A stretch of 64,000 nt of DNA from Amoeboaphelidium occidentale. Taxonomy: Eukaryota; Aphelidiomycota; Aphelidea. Both the position numbers and the translations under genes were made by a program. This document shows, in pieces, positions 1 through 13,791 of the stretch. Where the stretch lies: NCBI GenBank assembly GCA_023515795.1, contig JALGPX010000005.1, positions 84,357 through 148,356 of the forward strand, in the 5' to 3' direction. The notes under the pieces are model-generated. The model saw nothing but the letters and a program-made list of their open reading frames with translations. It was not told the DNA's origin and made no database searches. Each line of letters opens with the position of its first letter. Positions within the stretch are counted from its first letter, which is position 1.

Positions 1-504
<504 letters not shown>

Positions 505-614
505 CTCTGAAAAATATACTTGTCTCGATTTTCGTCCAAACAGTCGCATTTCTAGCGAATCACAAATCGAGGTCTATCGTAAGGCTTCCAATTCCGTTTA
601 GTGTTTTCCGATAA

Positions 615-2141
615 ATGAGTTCAGAAATAGAAAATATTGAGACAACTACTGCCGAACAGCGGAGTGTTTCTTTTGGATCGTCACAGGAACGCACACTTGT
701 ACAATTGACTGCTATCGATCAGGACCTAGATGTTACAAGCACGAGGAGACAATTATTTAAGCAGTATCTCGCTCTAGTACTGACCTGCATGCTTCCTTTC
801 GGAATCTATTACTCGTACGATATACCGGGTGCCATCAATGTGCAGCTACAGGAATGGTTCGAGAGTGATTTCGAAGCATGGCAAATTAGGTTAAATGGTC
901 TCTATTCGGCATACTCACTCCCGAATCTCGTAATGCCCGTTGTCAGCGGAGTATTGGTAGATTTTTTGGGTGCACATCGCATGATGATGGCTTTCGCTGT
1001 TCTGATCATTCTTGGGCAAGGTTTAGTCGTTGCTGGCATAGAATTTAAGAGCTTTGCATTTCTTCTTGTTGGACGAATTGTATTCGGTATTGGTGGAGAA
1101 TCTTTGGAAGTTGCTCAAGCACGATTAATTGTCGACTTGTTCGGTAACAAGCACACTGGTTTCGCTCTTGGATTGAACCTCACATTCGCTAGAATTGCCG
1201 GTGCACTTAATGACTGGCTTAGCCCTGCAATTGCAGAGCAATTCGGAGTTACTGCTGCATCTTGGGGTGGGTTGGTTGCTTGTTTCGTTGGCCTCTCTTG
1301 TTTAATTCCTCTAATTTATTTGCATAAGACCACAAAGGATAACAGCCAGACCGAGGAAGAAGAATGTCTGTTGGAGCCAAGCCCGAAAGGTAGCGGTAAC
1401 GATGATGATGGTTATTGCAGCGAGCAAGATCAAGTATCGTCGATATCATCTGATAATAGCAAGATTGCACACGATGACGAAGATGCGTTCAACTGGAGGT
1501 CTGTATTTAAGCTTTCCAACTCTTTCTATATTCTTTGTATAACAATATCCTTACTTTACGGATCAGTCAATCCTTTTATTCACATTCTGTCTGCATTCTT
1601 ACAAAAAACATATGGTTACAATGAGCGCAAGAGTGGAATGTTGATGTCTGTTCCTGATTTGATATCTGCTGTTGGATCACCATTGTTTGGTTTTCTGATG
1701 GATAAGCTTGCTTCATCAAAGTTTTTGCGTGGTAAAATTAGAAGCTATATGCTACCTCTATCTGGTGTACTTCTTATAATTTCACATGTGTGCTTTCTTT
1801 TGAATTGTTTTAGCCCTTTAGTAATGTTGGTGTTTATTGGAATCGCATATTCTTTATTTGGCTCTGTAATGTGGCCCTTGGTTCCAGAGGTGGTGCAAAA
1901 CAGTGATTTGCTTGGTACTGCTTACGGATTCAGTTCAGTAGCCCTGAATGTTGCTTTGACCGTGGTTCCTTTGATTGTGGGAGCTATCGTTCCTGTTCAC
2001 GGTTATTTTGGAGCACTTTCTTTCTTTTTGGGTTTAGCTTCCAGTGGTACAATGCTTGGTCTCTTTGTACTATTATATACGGCACGAAAGCATTTGAAAT
2101 ATTCCAGACTTCCAAGTCTCGACGTAGACGGGGAACTCTGA
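615..2141 (+). CDS. MFSD1: Major facilitator transporter, MFSD1-like
   Basis: Single-exon gene of 508 residues with about twelve hydrophobic segments in two halves, separated by a long acidic, Ser-rich cytosolic loop (about residues 240-300). MFSD1-type signatures are visible: an early YDIPGA motif, GLYSAYSLPN, and GRIVFGIGGESLEVAQ near residue 165. MFSD1 in animals is a lysosomal dipeptide uniporter that needs the accessory protein GLMP, so a role in exporting peptide breakdown products from a lytic compartment is likely. The ATG at 615 is the first in frame after the upstream gene. I see no dileucine sorting motif of the animal type that I would rely on. Confidence 0.85.
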   Translation: MSSEIENIETTTAEQRSVSFGSSQERTLVQLTAIDQDLDVTSTRRQLFKQYLALVLTCMLPFGIYYSYDIPGAINVQLQEWFESDFEAWQIRLNGLYSAYSLPNLVMPVVSGVLVDFLGAHRMMMAFAVLIILGQGLVVAGIEFKSFAFLLVGRIVFGIGGESLEVAQARLIVDLFGNKHTGFALGLNLTFARIAGALNDWLSPAIAEQFGVTAASWGGLVACFVGLSCLIPLIYLHKTTKDNSQTEEEECLLEPSPKGSGNDDDGYCSEQDQVSSISSDNSKIAHDDEDAFNWRSVFKLSNSFYILCITISLLYGSVNPFIHILSAFLQKTYGYNERKSGMLMSVPDLISAVGSPLFGFLMDKLASSKFLRGKIRSYMLPLSGVLLIISHVCFLLNCFSPLVMLVFIGIAYSLFGSVMWPLVPEVVQNSDLLGTAYGFSSVALNVALTVVPLIVGAIVPVHGYFGALSFFLGLASSGTMLGLFVLLYTARKHLKYSRLPSLDVDGEL

Positions 2142-2231
2142 AAACCTGCGACATTTGATTGAAGGCCTATAAATAGATTCAGTCATAACATCGTGGCACA
2201 GCTTCAATCTCTTAATTTTTAAACTGTAAAG

Positions 2232-4526
<2,295 letters not shown>

Positions 4527-4586
4527 GAGAATGCACTTGAATGTTGAATAGAATGTATTTCGGAAAGTTGCACTTTCTATTGCGCA

Positions 4587-5340
4587 ATGTTGAAGCGATT
4601 CGCGAGCAAACTACGACCGCTGAACACAAGGCTATTCAGCACATCAAGCCAATTAAAAAGTAATTTCCTTAAAGAAAACTGAATTTAACCCTTCAGGCTC
4701 AGCAGCACCACAGGCAACTGGCGTTAATCTTAAGGAATTCGGCGACTATTTGTTGAAAGCTTTGCCAAAGTATTTGCAGCAAGTATCGTTATACAAGAAT
4801 GAATTGACATTGCACGTTGCACCCTCAGCAGTCGTCCCAACATTGACATTCTTGAGGGACCATACCAATTGCCAGTTTAAGCAGTGCATGGACGTTTGTG
4901 GTGTTGATTATCCTCACAGGCTTGACAGATTCGAAGTTGTTTATAATCTGCTGTCGCTCACGTACAATTCTCGTATTCGTGTGAAGACATATACCGACGA
5001 AGTTAAACCTGTGCCAAGCTCCTGCGAAGTTTACCCTGGAAATAATTGGTTCGAAAGGGAGGCTTATGATATGTATGGAATCTACTTCCAGAATCATCCT
5101 GATTTGCGTCGTATCTTGACAGACTACGGCTTTGAAGGATATCCTTTGAGAAAGGACTTTCCATTAACAGGCTACTCAGAAGTTCGTTACGACGAAGAGA
5201 AGAAGAGGATTGTTTATGAGCCTTTGGAATTGGCTCAAGCTTTCCGTTACTTTGACTATCAAAGCCCGTGGGACCAGACTGGTGATGGTAAAGTTGAAAC
5301 GTTACCTGCTCCAGAAGCAAAGACTGAAAACCAGAAATAG
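4587..5340 (+). CDS. NDUFS3: NADH dehydrogenase (complex I) 30 kDa subunit
   Basis: Two exons (4587-4659, 4697-5340) around a 37-bp intron encode 238 residues. Exon 1 supplies an Arg-rich, Ser-rich mitochondrial presequence ([10 protein letters not shown]...RLFSTSSQ). The mature part carries the family signature [17 protein letters not shown] followed by [20 protein letters not shown]. The subunit sits in the matrix arm of complex I near the quinone site. Its presence as a nuclear gene implies the organism retains complex I, which argues against lineages reported to have lost it, such as Rozella. The stop codon is only 12 bp before the ATG of the next gene. Confidence 0.95.
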
Positions 5341-5352
5341 AAAATTTTCGTC

Positions 5353-7498
5353 ATGACTTGCGATTTTGTGATTATTGGAGAGTTCTCGCAACTCAGTGGC
5401 CCTGAGCTTGTCTGGTCATTACCGCGACTCGCTGGTGATCATTCCCGTGTCAAGTCTCTTATTAATGAGATGGTCAATATGTTTCCACAGTCTGAAGGCG
5501 ACGATATGTCTGAGGAGATAGATTTCGTACATGAACTGTTTCCGTGTGCTTCCAGTTGCCACACCAATGCTCTGGTAAATAACGATTTGTTAAATGAAAA
5601 TTGCTGATATTCAAGGTTAAACTCGTGCCGATGAAAGATATCGAAGCTAGAGGTCTTGGCAGACGAATTGTTATCGCGTATTGCTCTAATAACGCTTTAA
5701 AGTTATCAAAGAATTCCCAGCGCATTTGCAATGGTCTCAGTTACGTCTCTTTGATATTGCTCTGTGGGAATAATATTCAGTTCTTGTGTGACGCTGTGCA
5801 GTTTCTCGTTAGTGATAATTCTTGTGATGTTGACATGTTGATTGTGGAATACCAGAGAGCATATCGCTACTTGTCAGAATTCGATTTCAGCCTTGTTTCA
5901 GACGAACATAGGAGTGTCTTACAAGGAATAACGGAGGAGATTGTTAAAGCTCACGAAGATCTGTTCATTATGGTGTCAAAACCGGATGGTTGTGTTTCGA
6001 ATGAGTTGCGGCACCTATGCCAACAATTATGTAAAGAGGTAATTGTTATGAACGCTTTTATAAACTTCTATAGGACTCTTACACAAAACGTGTTTTGAAA
6101 AATTGCATTGATGAAGATTTGAGGCTTCTTTACGAGATTATTGGGCCTACAGTGTTCTATTCTGTTTCGAAAAATCATCTGCACAGGCTGCTTGATGAAT
6201 GCTCAGATCTGAGCCCAGGTAAAGTGCTTGACGATTCCTTTGCTCCATCTTGTACAATTTTGGCAACGATTTCTAAATTCTCTTTCTCGATGCATGTTAT
6301 TTTTGCCCTTATGCTTGGTAGGAAACTGGTTATTATTGGCAGCTCCAAAAATGAAATCCATATTCGCAAGATTGTGGAATTTTATTCTAACTTTATACCA
6401 ACCCGCACAAAGTCTGTTTTACTTTTTACGAAGAATTTAAACAAAGACATGCTTCTGAGGTATCAAATAATTGGCGTGGAAAAGGCTCCTAAACTGCCAG
6501 AATTTGTCAGGAAAGAAGCCATAGTTGTAGATTATGATTACGAAACGTACACTGGACCTATTTATGATCGTGGTATGATTATTAATGTTCTCTTAGAGGA
6601 TGGAAAACTATGTCCAAACGATTCAAGTTTCATTTTGTACCTTAATTCAACCTTTGAAGAACTACGCATGAAAGCAAGACTTTTTAAATTAATTAATCAG
6701 CCGATATCTGAGGATAATGTTCCTGTTTTGTACAATGCTGCATTGTTTGATGTCTTCTCGCATGGCAGTGCGAGGCGCGAACGAAACAATACCTTGACAA
6801 CTCTTGGCCTTTCGCTAAAGAAAAAGCTTAAAGAAATTTCTCAGAGAGCCTCATCTGAAAAAGTAGACTCAAACTCAGTTCGTCGCCGCAGCAGCGAATC
6901 TCATTCAAGACACTTGGTGGATTTGTTTGCATCTGCTAATCTTGGAGACAACAGCAGCTCCTTCAACAGGACTAGAGAGTACGATCAGGGGAAATTATCA
7001 TCTGTGATGGTTACAGAAAGCGAACCTACAACTCCCGCCTCAGGATCTGTTGCATCGTCTCCGATAATTAGGAAAGAACGAGACTCAATATCTTTAACCA
7101 ACTTCACGCTAGATTCATCATCATCTCGACCAATGACTAAATCTCTCTCAGAGCATATGATGTATCGTGGATCTGATGGTGGATCACTTTTTTCTTCTTC
7201 TGCTTTATGTTTGGATAATTCTCAAGTTAGTGGAATACTATCCAACTCAGACAAAGCGTTTTTAGTATCTTCACTTCGGAGAAGGAAAAGCAAAAAGATG
7301 TTTCGTTTATCAAGTATATTCCAGAAGAAAACAAAAGCGGAAAATGTTCCAGAATCTTTCAGAAATGGTGCTCATGATGTATCAAGATCACTGGTTAAAT
7401 TGGAATTAGAGGATTATCGATCGAAAATTTGGAGCATTCTTAGCATAGATAGCAAAGCAGACCAGCTCATCATCACTCACTTATCTGAAACCCTTTAG
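5353..7498 (+). CDS. SMCR8: SMCR8-like DENN-module protein
   Basis: Three exons (5353-5574, 5616-6038, 6074-7498; introns 41 and 35 bp) encode 689 residues. The N-terminus [15 protein letters not shown] matches the longin start of SMCR8, and [16 protein letters not shown] matches its LYDLEARGF block. A later block, [13 protein letters not shown] followed by a YQIIGVE motif and an acidic-aromatic GPIYDRG segment, matches the SMCR8 DENN part. Residues about 450-640 are a Ser/Arg-rich disordered insertion. In animals SMCR8 works with C9orf72 and WDR41 as a GAP for small GTPases in autophagy and lysosome control. Folliculin/Lst7 is the main alternative family. C9orf72 itself is not in the window. 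Confidence 0.8.
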
Positions 7499-7628
7499 TA
7501 TATTAGATTTTTGTCTTGAATATCCCTGTTTTGTGCCTCGAACCAGAAGGCTAAGGTCGCGACGAATGTCGATCACTTTGTTCGGTTCAAAATTTTTTCA
7601 TTTCCTAGCAGAGAGCCTTAAGAATCAA

Positions 7629-8057
7629 ATGGCACAACGTGTTACTTATAGAAGACGTTTATCATACAACACTGCATCCAACAAGGTCCGCAAGGTCAAG
7701 ACACCAGGTGAGATAATTAATTAACCGAGGCCTAATAAGTGCCTAGGTGGAAGACTTCTTGTGCAGTACGTAAAGAAGCGCGCTAACGTGCCAAAATGCG
7801 GTGATTGTGGAGGAAATCTTAATGGAATCCCAGCATTACGTCCAAAGGAATACAAGCAGCTTTCAAAGAGAGAGAAGACTGTCCAGAGATCTTACGGAGG
7901 ATCACGTTGCGGAGGATGTGTCAGATCTCGGTAAGAATGCTTTGGATGACTTTAACTCATTTTTAGTATTGTGAGAGCTTTCTTGGTTGAAGAGCAGAAG
8001 ATTGTGAAGAAGGTCTTGAAGGCACAAGCTGCAGCTGCTGCAAAGACAAAGGCATAA
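7629..8057 (+). CDS. RPL34: 60S ribosomal protein L34 (eL34)
   Basis: Three exons (7629-7707, 7747-7930, 7967-8057; introns 39 and 36 bp) encode 117 residues, the usual eL34 length. The protein begins [15 protein letters not shown] and carries the zinc-ribbon cysteines in KCGDCGG and SRCGGCV, then a lysine- and alanine-rich tail. It is a structural protein of the large cytosolic ribosomal subunit. The gene shows two short introns, as ribosomal protein genes often do, and follows a 130-bp gap after the preceding stop codon. Confidence 0.97.
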
Positions 8058-8349
8058 TAAACTATGAGGAAGTTATACGGGTTGAAATTATTATTTGATT
8101 GTAATCGTGTACTTATGAGCAGAATAGCAGCACTATGTGTGTACAACCACAACTTCTTTTAATAGTTATTGGTTGAAGGATTAAACGGTGCTATATCAAT
8201 CCGGCTTTAGGCACAACGCTTCTTTCATTTAGGAATAAGCGCAATGCCTTCAGCCATACATTTCTTATTATCTTTACAACATTGTCTTAAGCTACCGCGA
8301 CCTTTGCCGTTAAACATTAACCATCTGATTTTTCTTGCTTGACACAATC

Positions 8350-8952
8350 ATGCTACGCGCAACACGTTCATTTGGACTCAGTAAATCAATCGTCGTATTG
8401 CCGACTATGAAGCGCTTCAACAGCAGCACAGTCTTAATGAACAATGATGAACAGAATTTAGTTACAGAAATATCAGAATACGCACAACAGTCAATCGATA
8501 ATAAATTGGCACCAAAAGGATATCTACCAAAGTTCGTGAATGTCCTCATGAAGACGGGCAATGATAAAGCAAAGGTCGAAAAGCACGTGGCTTATGGTCT
8601 GCAGATAATTCACAGAGAAACTAATCAGAATCCAGAGCAGCTATTTGAGAGGGCCATCGACATGATCTCTCCTGTTTTAATGTGTGGCTCATTCAAAAGA
8701 GGTGCGAAACTTATTAAAGTCCCTCTGACGCTGAATGAGCGCATGTCAAGACGGTACGCATTCAATTGGCTACGTGATCAAATAAGAGCCAAGAACAAGC
8801 CAGCTCTGGAACAGCGATTCGCTAAGGAAGTCTTGAGTATTCTTGAAGGAGAAAGCGTTATACTTACTAAGAAGGCTCAGGTCCACAAAGATGCTCTATT
8901 AAACCGTTCATTCGCCCCAATGCGATGGGCTGTCGGTGGAAGGAAGGAATGA
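8350..8952 (+). CDS. MRPS7: Mitochondrial small-subunit ribosomal protein uS7
   Basis: Intronless, 200 residues. The first about 30 residues (MLRATRSFGLSKS...) form a basic, hydroxyl-rich mitochondrial presequence. The rest follows the uS7 family: a segment with FERAIDMISPVLMCGSFKRG, the conserved VPLTLNERMSRRYAFNWL, and a C-terminus with FAPMRW. uS7 binds 16S-like rRNA at the mRNA exit side of the small subunit. The ATG at 8350 is the first that yields the presequence. The 290 bp upstream hold no coding signal I recognise. Confidence 0.9.
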   Translation: MLRATRSFGLSKSIVVLPTMKRFNSSTVLMNNDEQNLVTEISEYAQQSIDNKLAPKGYLPKFVNVLMKTGNDKAKVEKHVAYGLQIIHRETNQNPEQLFERAIDMISPVLMCGSFKRGAKLIKVPLTLNERMSRRYAFNWLRDQIRAKNKPALEQRFAKEVLSILEGESVILTKKAQVHKDALLNRSFAPMRWAVGGRKE

Positions 8953-9018
8953 TGTGGTTCCTTTAGTGAATAGATTGACGCCGATCTGCCGGATATTTTC
9001 TCTCAGAAGTTTCCCACC

Positions 9019-10141
9019 ATGCGATTATTGCTCAGCCTTTTAACAGCGCTTTTGCTGTTCTTCTGCTCCTTAAAGTGCGGTAATGTTCATTTAAAAGCGT
9101 TTCGTGTTAAATTTCTAGTGGACGCATATTCCGTTCAAAATCGTTTCCACTCTGAATGCGTTACGAGCAATGTTCAGCCTTTTAAGAAGGACAACGATTC
9201 AATCTCTTTGCAACTGACTTATCCTTCAATTAATGGTACTTTTGGTGTTACGCTCTTCTTTGGTGGTATGTTGGGGTAATGCCTTTTCTGTGTTAGCTTC
9301 AATACTTACAAGTAGAACTGTCCCTGTGTCTTTCTACTCTGACATGTTCCAGAGATTAAGTGTCTCTTCTCAGCATGTTGTCGTCGCATTTGACTTTCTT
9401 GGTGGTATTGCGAAGGATTATGTGGATGCTGGTCAAAGAGTTAATCGCGCGATTTCTTGGTTCAACGAGCACCACAGCGAATTGTTTCCTGAAGGTGTAA
9501 AGGTGGATATGTCGAATGTTGTTTTTGTTACGCATTCAAGTGGCATTCAGTCTATTCTGATGCTGTGGAAGGAGAACTTGTTGAAACAGATCAAAGCCTT
9601 GATACTTATTGATCCTGTCGATGCCATTTTCGATCAAGTTACATCAGACAAGACTAAAGCTCTTCCTCGTGATACTCATTTAATGGTTATGAGCACGGGT
9701 CTATGCGAAACTGCTGCATTAGAAGTTCCAGCTCCTTGGTTCATGAACACTACTAAATGGAATCTGCCTCCAATTTTTGATGAAGGTCGTTTATGGCCTT
9801 CTTGTTGTCCTAAAGGTTTGAGCTCAGGACGTTTCTTGAATTACTTGTCTGATCACTCTGTTCTACACCTGAATTACACGCAATACGGACATTGTGATTT
9901 ACTGGATGATCGTTGGGTTTGGATTAATAACCTGTTCAGATTCTGTAAGAGCGCAACAGACCAAAGACTTTCTAGAAGAGAGAGTAATGTTTTTGATCTA
10001 AGCGAGTTCCGTCATAATGTCGTTGCTGCTGTTTCATCCTTTACGCAGTATGCGCTTACTGGTTCAAGAGATAGAATCGATGAGGCATTGAATACCACAT
10101 GGGCACAACATAATATTGTTATTAATTGGAATAAAGCGTGA
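9019..10141 (+). CDS. Secreted chlorophyllase-like alpha/beta hydrolase
   Basis: Two exons (9019-9265, 9297-10141) with a 31-bp intron give 363 residues. The first about 20 residues are a classical signal peptide (Leu-rich core ending near LKCGN). A nucleophile elbow THSSG places Ser163 where chlorophyllases have GHSRGG. ALILIDPVD and YGHCDLLDD match the family's Asp region (dPVDG) and His region (yGHmDmLDD), and CCPKG precedes the latter as in chlorophyllase. Chlorophyllases remove the phytol tail of chlorophyll, but related folds cleave other esters, so the substrate is unproven. Secretion is likely. Other possible readings are a general lipase/PETase-like esterase or PAF-acetylhydrolase relative. 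Confidence 0.65.
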
Positions 10142-10227
10142 GTGAAAGTCCTCGTGTCCGGACATTTGCAAAAAGTTTGCAAATCACAGTAAAACTTCTT
10201 TTGTTTGTTTGTTGAAACGGTACAGAA

Positions 10228-11259
10228 ATGGCAAGCGGTAAACCCTTTGCGTCTTATGCCCAGCACAACTAAAAATTTTCTGTAGGTTACGATCATGGAG
10301 GTGGAGGAGGTTTCTATGCAGATGGGATGACAAGCACTCAGTCCCCAGCGACTAAAAAGGTAAAGAAGCTTGGCTGTTCTCAAACTAACACTTCAAGGCT
10401 CGCCAAACTGTTCAGACAATAACGCCGATAACTTTAAAACAGGTCGCAGCTGCAGTGGAGAAGAGCGACTCAACGTTCGCACTGAATGATTTCGAACTTT
10501 CGATTGTGACTTTTGTTGCCTGCATCAGAAGGATGAGCACGAAAACAACACAATCCGCTTATCTTATGGAAGACGGAACTGCATCAGTCGACGTCAGACA
10601 GTTCCATGCTCAGAAGGTTGATGGTCAGGATAATTCAATGGATGAAGCTGTTGACTCGAATGGTGAAAATGGCTTAAGGTGTGTGTTTCACATGGTTCTA
10701 TTTGTTTACATTCTAGCGAGGGCCAATATGTCAGAGTTTATGGGCAATTGCGCTCATTTGCCAACAAGATTCACATAAATGCAAGTTCTGTAAGGCCAAT
10801 TGAAGACTTCAATGAGATCACGTTTCATATGTTGGAAGTTATGCATGTGACCGTCAAGAGACAAAATGCAAATGTAAGTTTCCAAAAGCGATCGTTCATT
10901 AAATGTTGTAGCAATTTGTTAGCTTTGTAGGGAAGCCTCCTCCGAATGCTGTTATGGCTGGTGGTGCTTACAATAATCAACAGTACGGAAACTCTGCCTA
11001 TTACAACCAGCAGCAAAACCACAATGGCGGTGGATACATTCAAGATGGGTCATCTCATTTTACTCCTGTTCAGCAGAGAGTCATTGATTTGGTACAGAGT
11101 CGTGGTGAAGAAACAGATTTGGGTGTTCATATTGATGAGCTTGCAAGGATCATGTCGCATGATGGTTTCTCAGATTATCAGATAAGACAAGAAGTCAAGT
11201 CCCTTATGAACGAGGGTGTTATTTATTCAACGGATGATTTCCATTTTAAAGTAGTTTAA
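10228..11259 (+). CDS. RPA2: Replication protein A 32 kDa subunit
   Basis: Five exons (10228-10237, 10286-10359, 10398-10678, 10717-10873, 10912-11259) with introns of 48, 38, 38 and 38 bp encode 289 residues. Exon 1 holds only the first three codons and one base. The order is a Gly-rich N-terminus with a TQSP site, an OB fold with ITLKQV and EGQYVRVYGQLRSF, a Gln/Asn-rich linker, and a C-terminal winged helix (VQQRVIDLVQ...SLMNEGVIYSTDDFHFK). The protein binds single-stranded DNA with RPA1 and RPA3 in replication and repair. The winged helix normally recruits repair factors. Confidence 0.95.
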
Positions 11260-11471
11260 TAAAAGCCGAGGTCTTTGTCTTGTAAGATATTATCTCTGAA
11301 ACAAGGAGTTTTTGGATAGCATGGTCAAGTAAGCGTCAATGATTTTACCACGACTTTAACCTGCACCAGTTGGTAAGTGCTACCACAGATATCAAGTGAT
11401 ATTATGTTTTCCCCGGAAAGCCGGAATTTCGCTGACGAATTTTGAATTGTGGCGATCATTTGTGGCAAAGC

Positions 11472-13752
11472 ATGGACGCATTATTTGACGGATACACTCC
11501 TGCATTTACCACTGTTTTCTTAGCATTAGCAATTTGGATACTTATGAAGCCTAAACAGCAAAAGAGAAAATTTAAAGTTCCGGAATGCCAAACGTACCTA
11601 ACATCGCGAGCAAGTTAACCATTTAGTATTGCATCTGCAACTAGGAAGGAGGGCGAGTCTGCTATTTACCGCAACCCAATTACTCCATTTGGTCAGCCGT
11701 TGTTGGTATCGCACAAGAAGTATGAGCACATCACGAATATGTATGAGGGGTTCTTGAATGGTTTAAAGTTTGGTGAAGCTAGAAGTTGTTTAGGAAAGCG
11801 CACTAACAATGGTCCGTACGTTTACGAATCTTACGGAGAAATTCATGACCGCATTAAGGCTTTTGGTTCTGGCTTAATTGAATGTGGTCTTGAGCCAAAG
11901 AAGCAGCACTACGTTGGTGTGTATGCTAAAAACTGTCCTGAATGGGTTATTGCTGCTTTAGCTTGTGGGGCTTATAGCTTCATCATTGTTCCATTATATG
12001 ACACACTTGGCCATAATGCAATCAAGTACATCATTAATCAAACTGGCATGACTTTGGTTGTTGTTGAGGAAGCAAAGTTGGATGTTCTAATGGGCGTTGC
12101 GAAGGAGTGTCCAACGTTCAAGTACGCAGTTAAAATTGGTAATTTGACCCAAGAAGAGAAGAATAATGCTTTGGAAAATAATTTGACATTGTTCTCTTTC
12201 ATGGGCTTGCAAAGTTTGGGCAAGGAGAATTTGAAACAGCCCCAACCATCGACAATGGATGACTTGATTACCATTTGCTACACTTCTGGTACCACTGGCG
12301 ATCCAAAGGGAGTCATGCTCACTCACAAAAACTTGATTGCAGATGCTAATGCTGTCTTTGCAACAATTCCTGATGAATTCATGTTAAATGAAAATGAAGT
12401 GCATTTGTCCTTTTTACCGCTTGCTCATATCTTTGAGCAAATGATTATGGTTGCAATTATTTCTGTTGGAGCCCGAATTGCGTTCTATGGAGGCGATGTG
12501 TTGAAACTTCTTGATGATGCCGTTGTTGCTAAACCGACCATTTTTCCTGCTGTGCCTAGATTGTTGAACAGAGTTTACTCTAAAATCTTGTCGACTGTAA
12601 AGGAGGCATCTCCTTTGCGCCAATGGATTTTCAATCTCGCGTTTTCTTCTAAGAAGAATATGACCAAAAAGGGAGTTGTAACAAATGATTCATTCTGGGA
12701 CCGTCTTGTATTCAAGAAGATCCAAGCCAGATTAGGGGGAAGAGTTAGATTAATGGTCACTGGAGCAGGTAATCAAAAACTCAAAAATTAATTTTTAGCG
12801 CCTATCGCTGCTGATGTATTGGAATTCTTCAGAATTGCATTTGGATGTGAAGTCTTGGAAGGTTACGGCCAAACTGAAACATCCGCTGCTTGTACCATTT
12901 CGATGATGGGCGATTACAACACAGAGTATGACGGTCATGTTGGTGCTGTTTTGCCATGTAATATTCCACAATTCTGATTTAAAAACTTTTAGGCAACGAA
13001 ATCAAGCTGGTTGACATTCCAGACATGGAGTATTTATCCACTGATAAACCGAATCCTCGTGGAGAAGTCTGTGTCAGAGGAAACAACGTTTTCCGTGGAT
13101 ACTATAAGATGGAGGAAAAAACAAAAGAGACTTTGGACTCAGATGGCTGGTGTCACACTGGAGATGTAAATTTGTAACCATAATCTAACAGACGTATAGG
13201 TTGGTATGATCATGCCTAATGGTACTTTGAAAATCATTGACAGAAAGAAGGATTTGCTGAAACTATCGCAAGGAGAATACGTTGCTTTAACAAAAGTTGA
13301 GAATATCTACGTTAAGGCACCATGTATTGCGCAGGTTTACGTACACGGCAACTCGTTAGAGAGGTTTGTTTCCGAAGACTTTATATAATTATTAGCGCTT
13401 TGATCGGAATCATTGTACCAGATCCTGAATCATTTGTCAAGTGGGCAGAGTCCCATAAGTTGCCAACTAATCTTGAAGAATTGTGCAAAAATGAGAAGGC
13501 TATCGAATACATCATGAGTGGCTTAATTGCAAAAGGAAAAGAAGCCAAATTGCATTCGTTTGAACAGGTGAAGGCAATTTACTTGGAGCCAGTTGCATTC
13601 TCTGTTGAAAATGAAATGGTAGGCGCCCATTTTCGTAAAAGTACTGATCTTTTTAGCTAACCCCATCATTTAAGTTGAAGAGACATGTGATCTCGAAAGC
13701 TTACAAGTCTGTCATTGATGGCCTCTACAAAAAAATTAACGCCAAAAATTAG
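11472..13752 (+). CDS. Long-chain acyl-CoA synthetase
   Basis: Seven exons (11472-11593, 11627-12768, 12799-12957, 12993-13165, 13200-13363, 13396-13618, 13657-13752; introns 30-38 bp) encode 692 residues. An N-terminal hydrophobic anchor (about residues 12-26) precedes the adenylating domain. The AMP-binding motif [12 protein letters not shown] lies near residue 260, GYGQTE near 443, GWCHTGDV follows, and [17 protein letters not shown] is the fatty-acyl signature of the ACSL group. The enzyme activates long-chain fatty acids to acyl-CoA at ER or outer mitochondrial membranes. It could feed the FAE1-type elongase encoded at 37.9 kb, though that link is inference. Confidence 0.93.
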
Positions 13753-13791
13753 TTGGCTCCAATATAATAATGGTGATCTAAAATACTTCTT

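Noticed and set aside
8058-8349. tRNA or other structured RNA between eL34 and uS7m
   Set aside because: No cloverleaf, A/B box pair or long hairpin could be found by eye.
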